Below, piece by piece: positions 53,569 through 62,684 of a DNA stretch of 64,000 bases. Position 1 is the first letter of the stretch, and each line of letters opens with the position of its first letter. Position numbers and translations under genes: made by a program. The stretch comes from DASZTV01 sp035548125 (lineage in GTDB: Bacteria > Actinomycetota > Actinomycetes > JAFAQI01), in contig DASZTV010000025.1 in assembly GCA_035548125.1 (NCBI GenBank), forward strand, positions 61,209 to 125,208, in the 5' to 3' direction. The notes beneath the pieces were generated by a model. The model saw nothing but the letters and a program-made list of their open reading frames with translations. It searched no databases and was not told the origin of the DNA.

Positions 53569-55188
53569 ATGCCGGCTACGCACGACGTCACCAACCAGCC
53601 GCCCCCGCTCGTCGACTACGACGTGTACGCCGCCGATCAAGCCCTGGTCGAGGGGGTGCAACGGCATCAGGCCTCATGGGCGACGGAGCAGCTGGCCGAT
53701 CTGGGCCGACGCGCGGGCAGCGAAGAAGCCCAGCAGTGGGGACGCCTCGCCAACACCAACCCGCCGCGGCTGATCACCCACGACCGCTACGGCCATCGCA
53801 TCGACGAAGTCGAGTTCCACCCCTCCTGGCACCAGCTGATGGACGTCGCGATCAGCGAAGGACTGCACAGCTCGTCGTGGACCGACCCGAAGCCGGGTGC
53901 TCACGTCGCACGCGCGGCAGCGTTCTACGTGTGGTCGCAGACCGAAGGCGGCCACGGCTGCCCGATCTCGATGACCCACGCGGCGGTCCCCGCGCTGCGG
54001 GTCGACCCGGTGCTCGCCGCCGAGTGGGAGCCGCGGCTGATGTCACGGACCTACGACCCGGGGCTGCGCGTTCCCGCCGACAAGGCCGGCTGTCTGGCCG
54101 GCATGGGGATGACGGAGAAGCAGGGCGGCTCGGACGTACGTACCAACTCCACCCGCGCCGTACCTGCGCCGGACGGGACCTACCGGCTGACCGGCCACAA
54201 ATGGTTCACGTCGGCACCGATGTGCGACGTGTTCCTCGTGCTCGCCCAGGCCCCCGGCGGGCTCACCTGCTTCGTGGTGCCGCGCATCCTGCCCGACGGC
54301 TCCCGCAACACGTTCCGGATCCAGCGGCTCAAGGACAAGCTGGGAAACAAGTCCAACGCCTCGAGCGAACCGGAGTTCGAAGACACCGTCGGCTGGCGGC
54401 TCGGCGACGAGGGCGCCGGAGTCCGGACCATCATCGAGATGGTCACCTCCACCCGCCTCGACTGCGTGATCGGGACCGCGACCCTGATGCGCGTCGCGGT
54501 CGCGCAGGCGACCCACCACGCGCGGCACCGCCAGGCGTTCGGCCGCTACCTCGCCGACCAGCCGCTGATGCGAATGGTGCTTGCCGACCTGGCGATCGAG
54601 TCCGAGGCCGCGACGACCCTGATGACCCGGCTCGCCGCCGCGGTCGACGACGAAGAGACGGCGTTCAAGCGGGTCGGTCTCGCGGTCGGCAAGTACTGGG
54701 TGTGCAAGCGCGGGCCGAACGTCGCGGCGGAAGCGCTCGAGTGCTTCGGCGGCAACGGCTACGTCGAGGACTTCCCGATGGCGCAGATCTACCGGGAGGC
54801 ACCGCTCAACTCGATCTGGGAGGGCTCCGGCAACGTCAACGTGCTCGACGTCCTGCGCGGCCTGGCCCGCACCCCCGAAGCGTGGGAGGCGTTCCGCAAC
54901 GAGGTGGCGCTCGCCGCGGGTGCCGACGGCCGGCTCGACCGGGCGATGACGGCGCTGGACGCCGAGCTCAGCGACACCTCCGACATCGAGGTCCGCGCTC
55001 GTCGAGTCGTCGAACGGATGGCGCTGGTGCTGCAGGGGTCGCTGCTCGTCCGCTTCGCACCGCCCTACGTCGCGGATGCCTTCTGCGCCTCTCGGTTGGC
55101 TGGCGACTGGGGCCACGCGTTCGGCACCCTGCCGCCCGGGATCGACACCGCCGCGATCGTCGAGCGAGCAACCCCTAAGGTCGGCTGA
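53569..55188 (+). CDS. AidB-like acyl-CoA dehydrogenase
   Basis: A 539-aa acyl-CoA dehydrogenase of the AidB group (E. coli AidB is 541 aa). The FAD-binding GMGMTEKQGGSDVRTNS and the C-terminal CFGGNGYVEDFPMAQIYRE and LNSIWEGSGN are signatures. AidB itself binds DNA and FAD in the response to alkylation; its true substrate is unclear. The frame is open upstream across the YihY gene; ATG at 53569 is the family start. It may be co-transcribed with the secreted hydrolase 30 nt downstream. Confidence 0.9.
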   Translation: MPATHDVTNQPPPLVDYDVYAADQALVEGVQRHQASWATEQLADLGRRAGSEEAQQWGRLANTNPPRLITHDRYGHRIDEVEFHPSWHQLMDVAISEGLHSSSWTDPKPGAHVARAAAFYVWSQTEGGHGCPISMTHAAVPALRVDPVLAAEWEPRLMSRTYDPGLRVPADKAGCLAGMGMTEKQGGSDVRTNSTRAVPAPDGTYRLTGHKWFTSAPMCDVFLVLAQAPGGLTCFVVPRILPDGSRNTFRIQRLKDKLGNKSNASSEPEFEDTVGWRLGDEGAGVRTIIEMVTSTRLDCVIGTATLMRVAVAQATHHARHRQAFGRYLADQPLMRMVLADLAIESEAATTLMTRLAAAVDDEETAFKRVGLAVGKYWVCKRGPNVAAEALECFGGNGYVEDFPMAQIYREAPLNSIWEGSGNVNVLDVLRGLARTPEAWEAFRNEVALAAGADGRLDRAMTALDAELSDTSDIEVRARRVVERMALVLQGSLLVRFAPPYVADAFCASRLAGDWGHAFGTLPPGIDTAAIVERATPKVG

Positions 55189-55218
55189 CCGCTCGTTCTC
55201 CCAGGGGGAAGTTCTCGC

Positions 55219-57093
55219 GTGAAAGTCCGGAAGCTCGGTCCGAGCCTGGCCGCCATCGGGCTCGCCGCGGGCCTGCTGACCTCATTGCCCGCGGTCGCCG
55301 CCGGGACGACGACCGGAGTGCTTGCCGGACACACCATGGACGGCGCCCCACTGCCGTGCGTCACGAAGTCCGGCCTGCGCGAGTGCCACGGCGGGGAACA
55401 CGGGCCGGGCCAGCCCGACTTCCGGTTCCGAAGCTTCGACGGGACCCCGCTCGACGTCTACGTCACCCTTCCGCGGGCCGGCCGACCGCCCACGCGCGGC
55501 TTCCCACTCATCGTCCAGAACCACGGCTGGGGTGACCCACCGACCGGGCCGGGCGACCACCAGTACGGCGGTCCTTCCGCGGTCGAGTGGGCCAAGTCCG
55601 GCTACGCGGTGCTGCAGTTCGCGGCGCGAGGCTGGGGTGACTCCTGCGGCAAGGTGGCGTCGCGGCTGGCGAACGTCGCCGCCTGCGTCAACGGCTACCT
55701 GCACCTCGACGACTACCGCTACGAAGCTCGCGACGTGCAGTACGCCGTCGGCTTGCTGGTGGACGAGGGCTTCGCCGACCCCGACCGGATCGGTGTCATG
55801 GGCGAGTCCTACGGCGGCGGCGTGTCCCTCGAGCTCGCGACGCTGAAGGACCGGGTCATGGCCACCGACGGGTCACTGCACCGGTGGCGCAGCCCGCAGG
55901 GCACGCCGATCCACATCGCCGCCGCCGCGCCGTTCGCGACGTGGAGCGACCTGGTCTACTCCCTCGCCCCCAACGGCCGCACGCTCGACTCCCGGATCAC
56001 CTCGTCGACCGCCGACCTGTCACTGCCCGGCGTGGAGAAGCTCACCATCCTCAGCGGGCTCTACCTGGTCGGCACCGAGAGCGCCGAGTACGCACTGCCG
56101 GGTCAGGACCCGCAGGCCAACGTGACCGCCTGGTACGCCAGCATCGACGCCGGTGAGCCGTACACGACGCCGCTGGACCACCAGCTGATCGTGCAGGGCG
56201 ACCACTTCCACTCGCCGTACTACCTGCTCAAAGGGGCGTACGGAATGCACAGCGAGGCGCCCGCGCCGCTGTTGCTGTCCAACGGGTTCACCGACGACGT
56301 CTTCCCCGTCGACGAGGTGCTGCGCTACTACAACCTCGAGCGCGCCCGGTATCCGAAGGATCCGATCTCGCTGTTCTTCGCGGACATCGGCCACCAACGC
56401 GCCGACAACAAGCCCGCCGACGACGCGCAGCTGATTCCCCGGATCAGGGCGTTCTTCGATCACTACGTCAAAGGCACCGCGCCCCGACCCGCCCTGGGCG
56501 TGACGGTCCTGACCCAGGCTTGCCCGAGCACCGTCCGGTCTCGGGGGCCCTATCACGCGCCTACGTGGAAGGCCCTGCAGCGAGGCAGGGTCGGCTACCG
56601 CTCGAAGCCTGCGCAGACCGTCCTGTCGGTGGGCGGCAACCCGTTGGTTTCCAAGGCGTTCGACCCGGTGGCCGGCGGGCTTGCCTGCACGACGGCGCCG
56701 TCGACCAACCAAGGGCCTGGTATCGCCACCTATCGGCTCCCGCCGGCGACCGGCGCCGGCTACACGTTGCTGGGTGCGCCGACGGTCACCGCAGACCTGC
56801 ACGTCACCGGCCGGTACGCCTACCTCGCCGCCCGGCTGCTCGACGTCAACCCGGCAACGAAGACCGAGACGCTGCTCGCCCGCGGCGTGTACCGGATCGA
56901 CCCTGCCCACCCGAACGGCCGGCAGACCTTCCAGCTGCATCCCGGCGCCTGGCATTTCGCGGCGGGACACCTCCCGGTGCTTCAGCTGCTCGGCATGGAT
57001 GCGCCCTACCTGCGCCCGTCGAACTTCCCGTTCTCGATCTCGGTGTCGAACCTGCGGCTGCGGCTACCGACTCACGAGCGCACCGCCCGTTAG
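55219..57093 (+). CDS. Secreted CocE/NonD-type alpha/beta hydrolase (S15-like)
   Basis: A 624-aa secreted protein with a signal peptide (about residues 1-28). The alpha/beta hydrolase domain has NHGWGDPP, AARGWGDSCG and the nucleophile elbow GESYGGG; FTDDVFPVDE holds a likely acid and DIGHQRADN a likely His. The C-terminal beta-sandwich (from about residue 480) fits X-Pro dipeptidyl-peptidase-like or CocE/NonD hydrolases. It starts with GTG after GGGGGAA. Substrate unknown. Its stop overlaps the convergent PhyH gene by TTAG. Confidence 0.85.
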   Translation: MKVRKLGPSLAAIGLAAGLLTSLPAVAAGTTTGVLAGHTMDGAPLPCVTKSGLRECHGGEHGPGQPDFRFRSFDGTPLDVYVTLPRAGRPPTRGFPLIVQNHGWGDPPTGPGDHQYGGPSAVEWAKSGYAVLQFAARGWGDSCGKVASRLANVAACVNGYLHLDDYRYEARDVQYAVGLLVDEGFADPDRIGVMGESYGGGVSLELATLKDRVMATDGSLHRWRSPQGTPIHIAAAAPFATWSDLVYSLAPNGRTLDSRITSSTADLSLPGVEKLTILSGLYLVGTESAEYALPGQDPQANVTAWYASIDAGEPYTTPLDHQLIVQGDHFHSPYYLLKGAYGMHSEAPAPLLLSNGFTDDVFPVDEVLRYYNLERARYPKDPISLFFADIGHQRADNKPADDAQLIPRIRAFFDHYVKGTAPRPALGVTVLTQACPSTVRSRGPYHAPTWKALQRGRVGYRSKPAQTVLSVGGNPLVSKAFDPVAGGLACTTAPSTNQGPGIATYRLPPATGAGYTLLGAPTVTADLHVTGRYAYLAARLLDVNPATKTETLLARGVYRIDPAHPNGRQTFQLHPGAWHFAAGHLPVLQLLGMDAPYLRPSNFPFSISVSNLRLRLPTHERTAR

Positions 57094-57908
57094 TGGTCCC
57101 ACACCATCGCGCCGGGCAGCTTCTCGCCGGCCAGCAGGTCGGCGGGGCGCTGCTTGTCGATGTGACCGATCAGGCCGTTGTAGACGCCGTAGCCGACGAG
57201 CTCCTGTAGCCGCGGCGGGAACGTCTTGACCAGGTTCGCGGCAAGCCCGAGCTGCTGGTTCTCCTGCTGGCGGACGAACCCCGCGCAGTAGTTCATCGCG
57301 ATCCCGTAGCGCCGCTCGCTGCTGGCGTTGGCACCGCCGCCGTGCCACAGCGCGCCGTCCCACACCAGGACGCTGCCCTTGCGCATCTCGGCGGGAACCG
57401 TCTCGTAGTCACCGCCGTACGTCGGGTTCGGCAGGGTGTGCGAGCCAGGGACGAGGCGGGTCGCGCCGTTCTCCTCGGTGAAGTCGGTGATCGCCCACAT
57501 CGTGTTGCACACCAGGGGCGGATGTGGCTTGGGAAGCGGGATCAGGATGTCGTCGCTGTGGATCGGTTGCGCCTCCTCGCCGGGGCCGATCACGATCGAG
57601 GACAACGAGGAGATCAGACATCCCGGGTCGAGCACGCCTTCGACCACCGGGAGCACCGACTGCCAGACCGGGATCTGCTCGTAGCGCGTGCCGTGGGCGA
57701 GCAGGTTGTAGATGCGTACCGTCCTGGTGCCCTCGAAGTCGTTGTCCGACGGCACCACCCCGAGGTCGCGTTCCAGCCGCTCGAGGTCCTCGCGCAGCTG
57801 GTCGGCAAGCGTCGTCGGGAACGCGTCCTCGATGATCGCAAAGCCGTCGCGCTGTACCGCAGCAACGACATCCTCGGTAGCGGGTGGCATCGAGGCGTAC
57901 CCAATCAC
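57090..57908 (-). CDS. Phytanoyl-CoA dioxygenase (PhyH) family protein
   Basis: A 272-aa Fe(II)/2-oxoglutarate dioxygenase-like protein. The metal triad is visible as H-x-D in PIHSDDILIP and His in ALWHGGGAN, with ERRYG following as the probable 2-oxoglutarate Arg. Substrate unknown. It starts 10 nt past the ceramidase-like gene on the same strand, so the two are probably one operon. GTG at 57908 or ATG at 57890 could be the start. Confidence 0.87.
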   Translation of the reverse strand: MIGYASMPPATEDVVAAVQRDGFAIIEDAFPTTLADQLREDLERLERDLGVVPSDNDFEGTRTVRIYNLLAHGTRYEQIPVWQSVLPVVEGVLDPGCLISSLSSIVIGPGEEAQPIHSDDILIPLPKPHPPLVCNTMWAITDFTEENGATRLVPGSHTLPNPTYGGDYETVPAEMRKGSVLVWDGALWHGGGANASSERRYGIAMNYCAGFVRQQENQQLGLAANLVKTFPPRLQELVGYGVYNGLIGHIDKQRPADLLAGEKLPGAMVWDH

Positions 57909-57918
57909 GAGTTCGCGG

Positions 57919-59652
57919 TTACATGTGGGGTTCGGACTTGGACATGTCCTTCGGCGCCGGGAACTTCGTGTCGTCGCCCGGTGCGCTCAGCAGGTCGTTG
58001 GCGAACAGGTGGCACATGCTGTCCTTGTCCAGGTACGACGACTCCGGCTTGCCGCGGGTGTCGGCGGCGCCGCGCAGCAGCGAGCAGGTGATCCGCATGC
58101 CGATCGTCGGCGACACGTTGAAGAAGAAGTTGTCGTTGCCGATCGGGTCCGGGCACCCGACCGACAGCCCGGCGACACCGCAGTCCGGGTCCCCGAGCGG
58201 CGGCGGGTTGCCGGACAGCACCGAGCGGCGAATCGGCTCGGGGAGCGCGGACAGCGGGGCGATCAGGTAGCCGAGGAAGTCGCCTGCCGTGCCGATATTG
58301 AGGTAGCCCTGCATCCCCGGCACGTCGCGACGGACCTCGGCAACGATCTGCGGGTACATCTCCCCCGGACCGCCGCTGACGAGCAGATCGCCGATGTGCC
58401 CGGAGAACGTCGTCGTGCCGAGCAGGCTCGCGGTGAACCACGGATAGCCCAGTGCCCGCGCGCCCGGCACGCCGATCAGCGAGCCGGCGTACTCCAGCGC
58501 CACCAGCACCGGCGAGTCGCTGAGGTCCTGGATCAGGTAGCTCGACATGCCGACCGTCGCCGGACCGCGGACCGGCACCGCGTGCCGCACCGCGTAGCGG
58601 ATCTTCACCATGACCCGCTTGGCGTAGCCGTCGATCGCGCAGAACGACGCGGCCGCGCCCTTCTTCTTCGGGTCCGTGCAGCCGTCCCGGGCGGGCTGGG
58701 TCCGGCCCAACGTGCCGACCTGGTCCATCCCGAAGCCGCCGAACGCCTTCTGGATGCGCACGTTGAGCGGGGCCACGTAGTCGCCGCTCACCAGCGTGTT
58801 GTCACCGCCCAGCACGGTCGGGTGGGAGGAGTAGTTGACGTAGGTGTCGAGCACCTTGTGGGTCTTCGGGTCCCGCGCCTGCAACACCCGAACCTCGTCG
58901 TCCATCGCCTGGTTGCGCGCGTCGTTGCTGAACTGGTTGGTCAGCAGCGGGTCGTCGTTGACGCTCGGCGGGTACTCGTTGGTCTGGTTCTCGACACCCG
59001 CGTGGGCCACGCCGTAGCTGAGGGTCGCCGGTCGCAGCCGCTGCCACGCCTCGACCAGCGCCTTGACGGTCCGGTCGTGCACCATCCGCAGGTACGAGGT
59101 CGGTACGCCGCCCCAGACCCCTGCGGTGTCGGGCCCGCTGTGGGTGTGGTTGGAGTCGACGAGGATCTGCCGCGGGCTCGGGACCGGCGCGTGGCCTTCC
59201 GGGTCGGCGGCGGCCAGCGCGGCGATCTGTGCCGACGCGTCACGGCGGATGTCCTCGATGCCGAACGGGCCCTGCTTGTAGGAGATGAAGTAGCCCTGGG
59301 TCTCGATCTGGGCCATCGCGATGGTGTTGTGCCTGTCGCTGAGCATCAGCGCCCGGCTGTGCACCCCGTCGCGCAGGATCCCGGTCGCGTAGCGGCCGAC
59401 GGTCGACGGGATCTGGAACTTGTTCGCGATCTTGTCGTCGCCGAAGCCGTACCCGCCGAGGTAGAAGTCCTTGTTCTTGAGCATGGCGTGCGTCGGGTTG
59501 ATCGACGCCACGGCGCCGCCGACCAGGTAGGTCGCCGGCTTGTGCTGCCGGGCGGCCGCGTGATGACCCGACGCGAACGCGGCGGGCACGAAGGAACCCG
59601 CGCACAGCGCGGCGGCGAGCAAGGCGACAGCGGGGCGGCGGTGGAGCGGCAT
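57919..59652 (-). CDS. Secreted neutral ceramidase-like hydrolase, paralogue A
   Basis: A 577-aa protein with a signal peptide (residues 1-28). It resembles the catalytic domain of neutral/alkaline ceramidases: the zinc motif DSNHTHSGPD (N168-D175), GGYGFGD near residue 67, NYSSHPTVLGGDNTLVSGDY and a substrate-loop-like GTLGRTQPARDG. It probably cleaves an amide-linked lipid outside the cell. The ATG at 59652 faces the start of paralogue B with only 40 bp between; PhyH follows downstream. Confidence 0.83.
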   Translation of the reverse strand: MPLHRRPAVALLAAALCAGSFVPAAFASGHHAAARQHKPATYLVGGAVASINPTHAMLKNKDFYLGGYGFGDDKIANKFQIPSTVGRYATGILRDGVHSRALMLSDRHNTIAMAQIETQGYFISYKQGPFGIEDIRRDASAQIAALAAADPEGHAPVPSPRQILVDSNHTHSGPDTAGVWGGVPTSYLRMVHDRTVKALVEAWQRLRPATLSYGVAHAGVENQTNEYPPSVNDDPLLTNQFSNDARNQAMDDEVRVLQARDPKTHKVLDTYVNYSSHPTVLGGDNTLVSGDYVAPLNVRIQKAFGGFGMDQVGTLGRTQPARDGCTDPKKKGAAASFCAIDGYAKRVMVKIRYAVRHAVPVRGPATVGMSSYLIQDLSDSPVLVALEYAGSLIGVPGARALGYPWFTASLLGTTTFSGHIGDLLVSGGPGEMYPQIVAEVRRDVPGMQGYLNIGTAGDFLGYLIAPLSALPEPIRRSVLSGNPPPLGDPDCGVAGLSVGCPDPIGNDNFFFNVSPTIGMRITCSLLRGAADTRGKPESSYLDKDSMCHLFANDLLSAPGDDTKFPAPKDMSKSEPHM

Positions 59653-59692
59653 GCGGGGAGGTTTCGCCCGTAGGGCGGCGAAGTCCTGCCCC

Positions 59693-62623
59693 ATGCGCCG
59701 AGCAGTCACATCGGTTGTCGCCACCCTGACCCTCCTCCTCGGCGCGGCCGTCGGGATCTCGATCGCCCACGCCTCACCCCGTGCCGGCGGGTGGCAGGGC
59801 CTTCGGGCCGGCGCGGCGGTCGTGGACGCAACTTGGCACGTCGGGGCCTCCGCGGGCCAGTACGCCAGCCAGATCGGCGGCAGCGACATCAAGGGCGAGT
59901 GGGACCCCAACGTCGCCTCGGTCCTCAAGCGGTCGTCGTACGGCGTCGCGTCCCGGCTGTCGATCAGCGCGATCGTGCTGCAGGACGGGCGGGGGGACGC
60001 TCCGATCGCGCTGGTCCGCGACGACAACTACCTCGCGCAGGACATGCTCACCCGAAGGGTCGCCCAGCTGCTGCAGGCCCACGGCACACCGGTGGCCTAC
60101 AACAACATCCTCGTCTCCGCGCTGCACGACCACAGCTCGCCCTACTACTCCACCCCCGCCGCCGGCGTCTGGCTGTTCGAGGACGTCATGGACCTGCGGA
60201 TGTTCGAGTACCAGGCCCGCCAGATGGCCTCCGCGATCGAGCAGGCGTACGCCCACCTCCGCCCGGCCGAGGTGGGCGCGACGACCGTGCAGTTCCCGGG
60301 GTTCCAGGGCAACATCGCGGGCGCGGACGTCAACGAGGACGGCTCCCCGACCGGCTACCCGCAGCAGGACAACGACCACGAGCTCACCGTCATGCGGATC
60401 GACGATCTGTCGACGCCGGCCCATCCGCGGCCGCTGGCGACGTGGGTGTCCTACGCGGAGCACGGCGAGTCACTGGACGAGTACGACCTGATCAGCCAGG
60501 ACTGGATGGCGCCGTTCATGCACTACATGACGAAGACCACGGGGGTTCCGATGGTCTTCAGCCAAGGTGCGGTGGGCTCGTCGGAAGGACCGTACGAGCA
60601 CAACTACCCCCCGGGTGAGATCCCGACGCTGAAGGACCACGGTCAGAAGATCTACGGGATCTACGGGCACATGGGCTTCGCACAGGCCGTTCGCGGGGCG
60701 CACGTGCTCTACAACCACGCGATCGCGGCGTGGCGGGCGATCGGCGGGGCGCACAACGGGGTCAAGGTCGACGTGCCGTTCCAGACCAACCCGCGGGTGA
60801 AGATGCTCACTCGTTGGTACGCCGGCCCGCTGTCCCACCCGTACCCGTCGGTGAGCAACTGCCGCACCGGGCAGACGCTCGACGGCGACGTCGGAGTGCC
60901 CGTCGCGGGCCTCCCCGACTGCGAGCGCCTGGACGACGTCGGGGTGCCGACGCTGCCGTTCTCGCTCGGGCTGTTCAACAAGCTCAAGGCGGCAGGGCTG
61001 CCGATCCCCGACAACTACGACGCGCCTTCGGCGCTGCTGGTCGAGGAGAACCTGCGGATCAAGCTGCAGGCGGTGCGGATCGGTCAGATCATCCTGGGCT
61101 CCTGCGCGTGCGAGCCCCAGGCCGACCTGACCCGCAACTTCCAGACCCGCACCGATCGCAAGACCGGCAACGAGTGGCTCGGCATGGACTACGGCAACCA
61201 GGCCGACGTCGACGAGGCCTGGCCCGTCGGCTTCGACAACGGGCTCCCGGCCAAGCGGGTTCGCGCCTGCTACCGCGCGACCAAGACGGCGTACTCCTGT
61301 CCCGACCCGCGCGACCCGCTCGGGGCGGCGAGGCTGACGGTGCCCAACGCCTCCTACGCCCACATGGAGGCGCAGATCCACAACAACGCGGCCGGCTGGA
61401 ACTCAGTCGGCTACCTGGTCAACGCCGACTCCGAGCCGGCGAAGGACTCGGCCATCAAGGGCAACTTCACCCACACCGAGCTCGGCGCCGGCCAGTACGG
61501 GCACTGCCCCGGCTACCGGGTCTCGGTCACCCTCGGTCACACCGGCGACTACAACGGCTACACCGTGTCCTACCGCGAGTACGAAGCGCGGGACTCCTAC
61601 CGAAAGGCGCTCACCGCCTACGGACCGCACAGCCAGGACTACTACGTCACCAACCTGCTCGGCATGGCCGCGAACCTGCTGTGCGGGACGCCTGTGGCAA
61701 GTCAGCCCACCGACCCGATCGCCACTCTCGACGAGGTACGCCAGTCGGCAGAGGCAGTAGTGCTCGGCCAGATCACCTCGGCCGAGTACACCGCATGGGC
61801 GGCGCGGGTGCCTGACAGCGTCGGGCCGGCGAAGATCACCAAGCAGCCGCACCCGATCAGCCGGTTCGACGACGCGACGGTCACCTGGGTGGGCGGTGAC
61901 AACTGGACCGACAACCCGACCGTGACCGTGCAGCGCAAGGTCGGGAACGCCTGGAAGACCTTCGCCAACCAGAGCGGCGCGGTGCAGGTGGTTCTCAACC
62001 AGCGCGCACCGCTGTCCGTCGCCGCGCTGAAGGAGCTCTCCGGCCAGCAGCGCTGGACCTGGACCGCCTCCATGGAGGCCTTCGACTCCTACCCGCGTGC
62101 CGACGTCCCGGGCGGTCAGGTGCCGAACGGCGCCTATCGGTTCGTGGTCAACGGTGCGATCCACACCGGCGGGTCAGCGCACTCCTACCACCTCGTGTCG
62201 AAGGTGTTCCGGGTGCGCCCGTGGCACGGCATCAAGGTCCGCCACCTCCGGGTCGGGAACGGCCGGGCCAGCTTCACGATCCCGGCGATCCGCTACCCGC
62301 GGCTGCCGATCCACGTGCCCGCGGCGTTGAAGCGCTTCTACGCCGACAACGGCGGAGGTCTCGGCAAGCCCGGCAAGAGCGTGCTGTGCGCGACCTGCAG
62401 CTTCATGCCCTGGGCCACCGTCGGGCACGTGAAGCGGGCAGTCATTGCCGTGATCGATCGTCGCGGCCACGTCGTCCGTCAGGTCCGCGCGCACCCGCTG
62501 AAGGGGCACCCGCACGTCTGGGCGGCGAAGCTCTGGCTCAAGCCGGGGCAACGCGCCGCGGTGCCGGTCGGAGGTGTCCGCGACAGCTACGGCGAGAGCA
62601 ACGGCCACGGCCTGATCTTCTAG
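59693..62623 (+). CDS. Secreted neutral ceramidase-like protein, paralogue B
   Basis: A 976-aa secreted protein (signal peptide about residues 1-27). It shares layout with paralogue A: VSALHDHSSP (H145, H147) corresponds to the NHTHSGP zinc motif, AAGVW follows in both, then WVSYAEHGESLDEYDLISQDW matches the SSHPT/SGDY block. The C-terminal 300 residues (beta-rich) are extra. Function is inferred only from this resemblance. An in-frame ATG at 59651 could extend it by 14 residues. Confidence 0.72.
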   Translation: MRRAVTSVVATLTLLLGAAVGISIAHASPRAGGWQGLRAGAAVVDATWHVGASAGQYASQIGGSDIKGEWDPNVASVLKRSSYGVASRLSISAIVLQDGRGDAPIALVRDDNYLAQDMLTRRVAQLLQAHGTPVAYNNILVSALHDHSSPYYSTPAAGVWLFEDVMDLRMFEYQARQMASAIEQAYAHLRPAEVGATTVQFPGFQGNIAGADVNEDGSPTGYPQQDNDHELTVMRIDDLSTPAHPRPLATWVSYAEHGESLDEYDLISQDWMAPFMHYMTKTTGVPMVFSQGAVGSSEGPYEHNYPPGEIPTLKDHGQKIYGIYGHMGFAQAVRGAHVLYNHAIAAWRAIGGAHNGVKVDVPFQTNPRVKMLTRWYAGPLSHPYPSVSNCRTGQTLDGDVGVPVAGLPDCERLDDVGVPTLPFSLGLFNKLKAAGLPIPDNYDAPSALLVEENLRIKLQAVRIGQIILGSCACEPQADLTRNFQTRTDRKTGNEWLGMDYGNQADVDEAWPVGFDNGLPAKRVRACYRATKTAYSCPDPRDPLGAARLTVPNASYAHMEAQIHNNAAGWNSVGYLVNADSEPAKDSAIKGNFTHTELGAGQYGHCPGYRVSVTLGHTGDYNGYTVSYREYEARDSYRKALTAYGPHSQDYYVTNLLGMAANLLCGTPVASQPTDPIATLDEVRQSAEAVVLGQITSAEYTAWAARVPDSVGPAKITKQPHPISRFDDATVTWVGGDNWTDNPTVTVQRKVGNAWKTFANQSGAVQVVLNQRAPLSVAALKELSGQQRWTWTASMEAFDSYPRADVPGGQVPNGAYRFVVNGAIHTGGSAHSYHLVSKVFRVRPWHGIKVRHLRVGNGRASFTIPAIRYPRLPIHVPAALKRFYADNGGGLGKPGKSVLCATCSFMPWATVGHVKRAVIAVIDRRGHVVRQVRAHPLKGHPHVWAAKLWLKPGQRAAVPVGGVRDSYGESNGHGLIF

Positions 62624-62650
62624 CCGCGTCCACAGATTCCGCCGCGGCTA
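62621..62650 (+). terminator. Hairpin starting at the stop codon of paralogue B
   Basis: TAGCCGCG (62621-62628) and its complement CGCGGCTA (62643-62650) enclose a 14-nt loop; the TAG is the stop codon itself. No T tract follows, so termination is plausible but not certain. Confidence 0.4.
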
Positions 62651-62684
62651 CCCCGCCGTGTTGCGGGACCGACAAGGGTGCACC

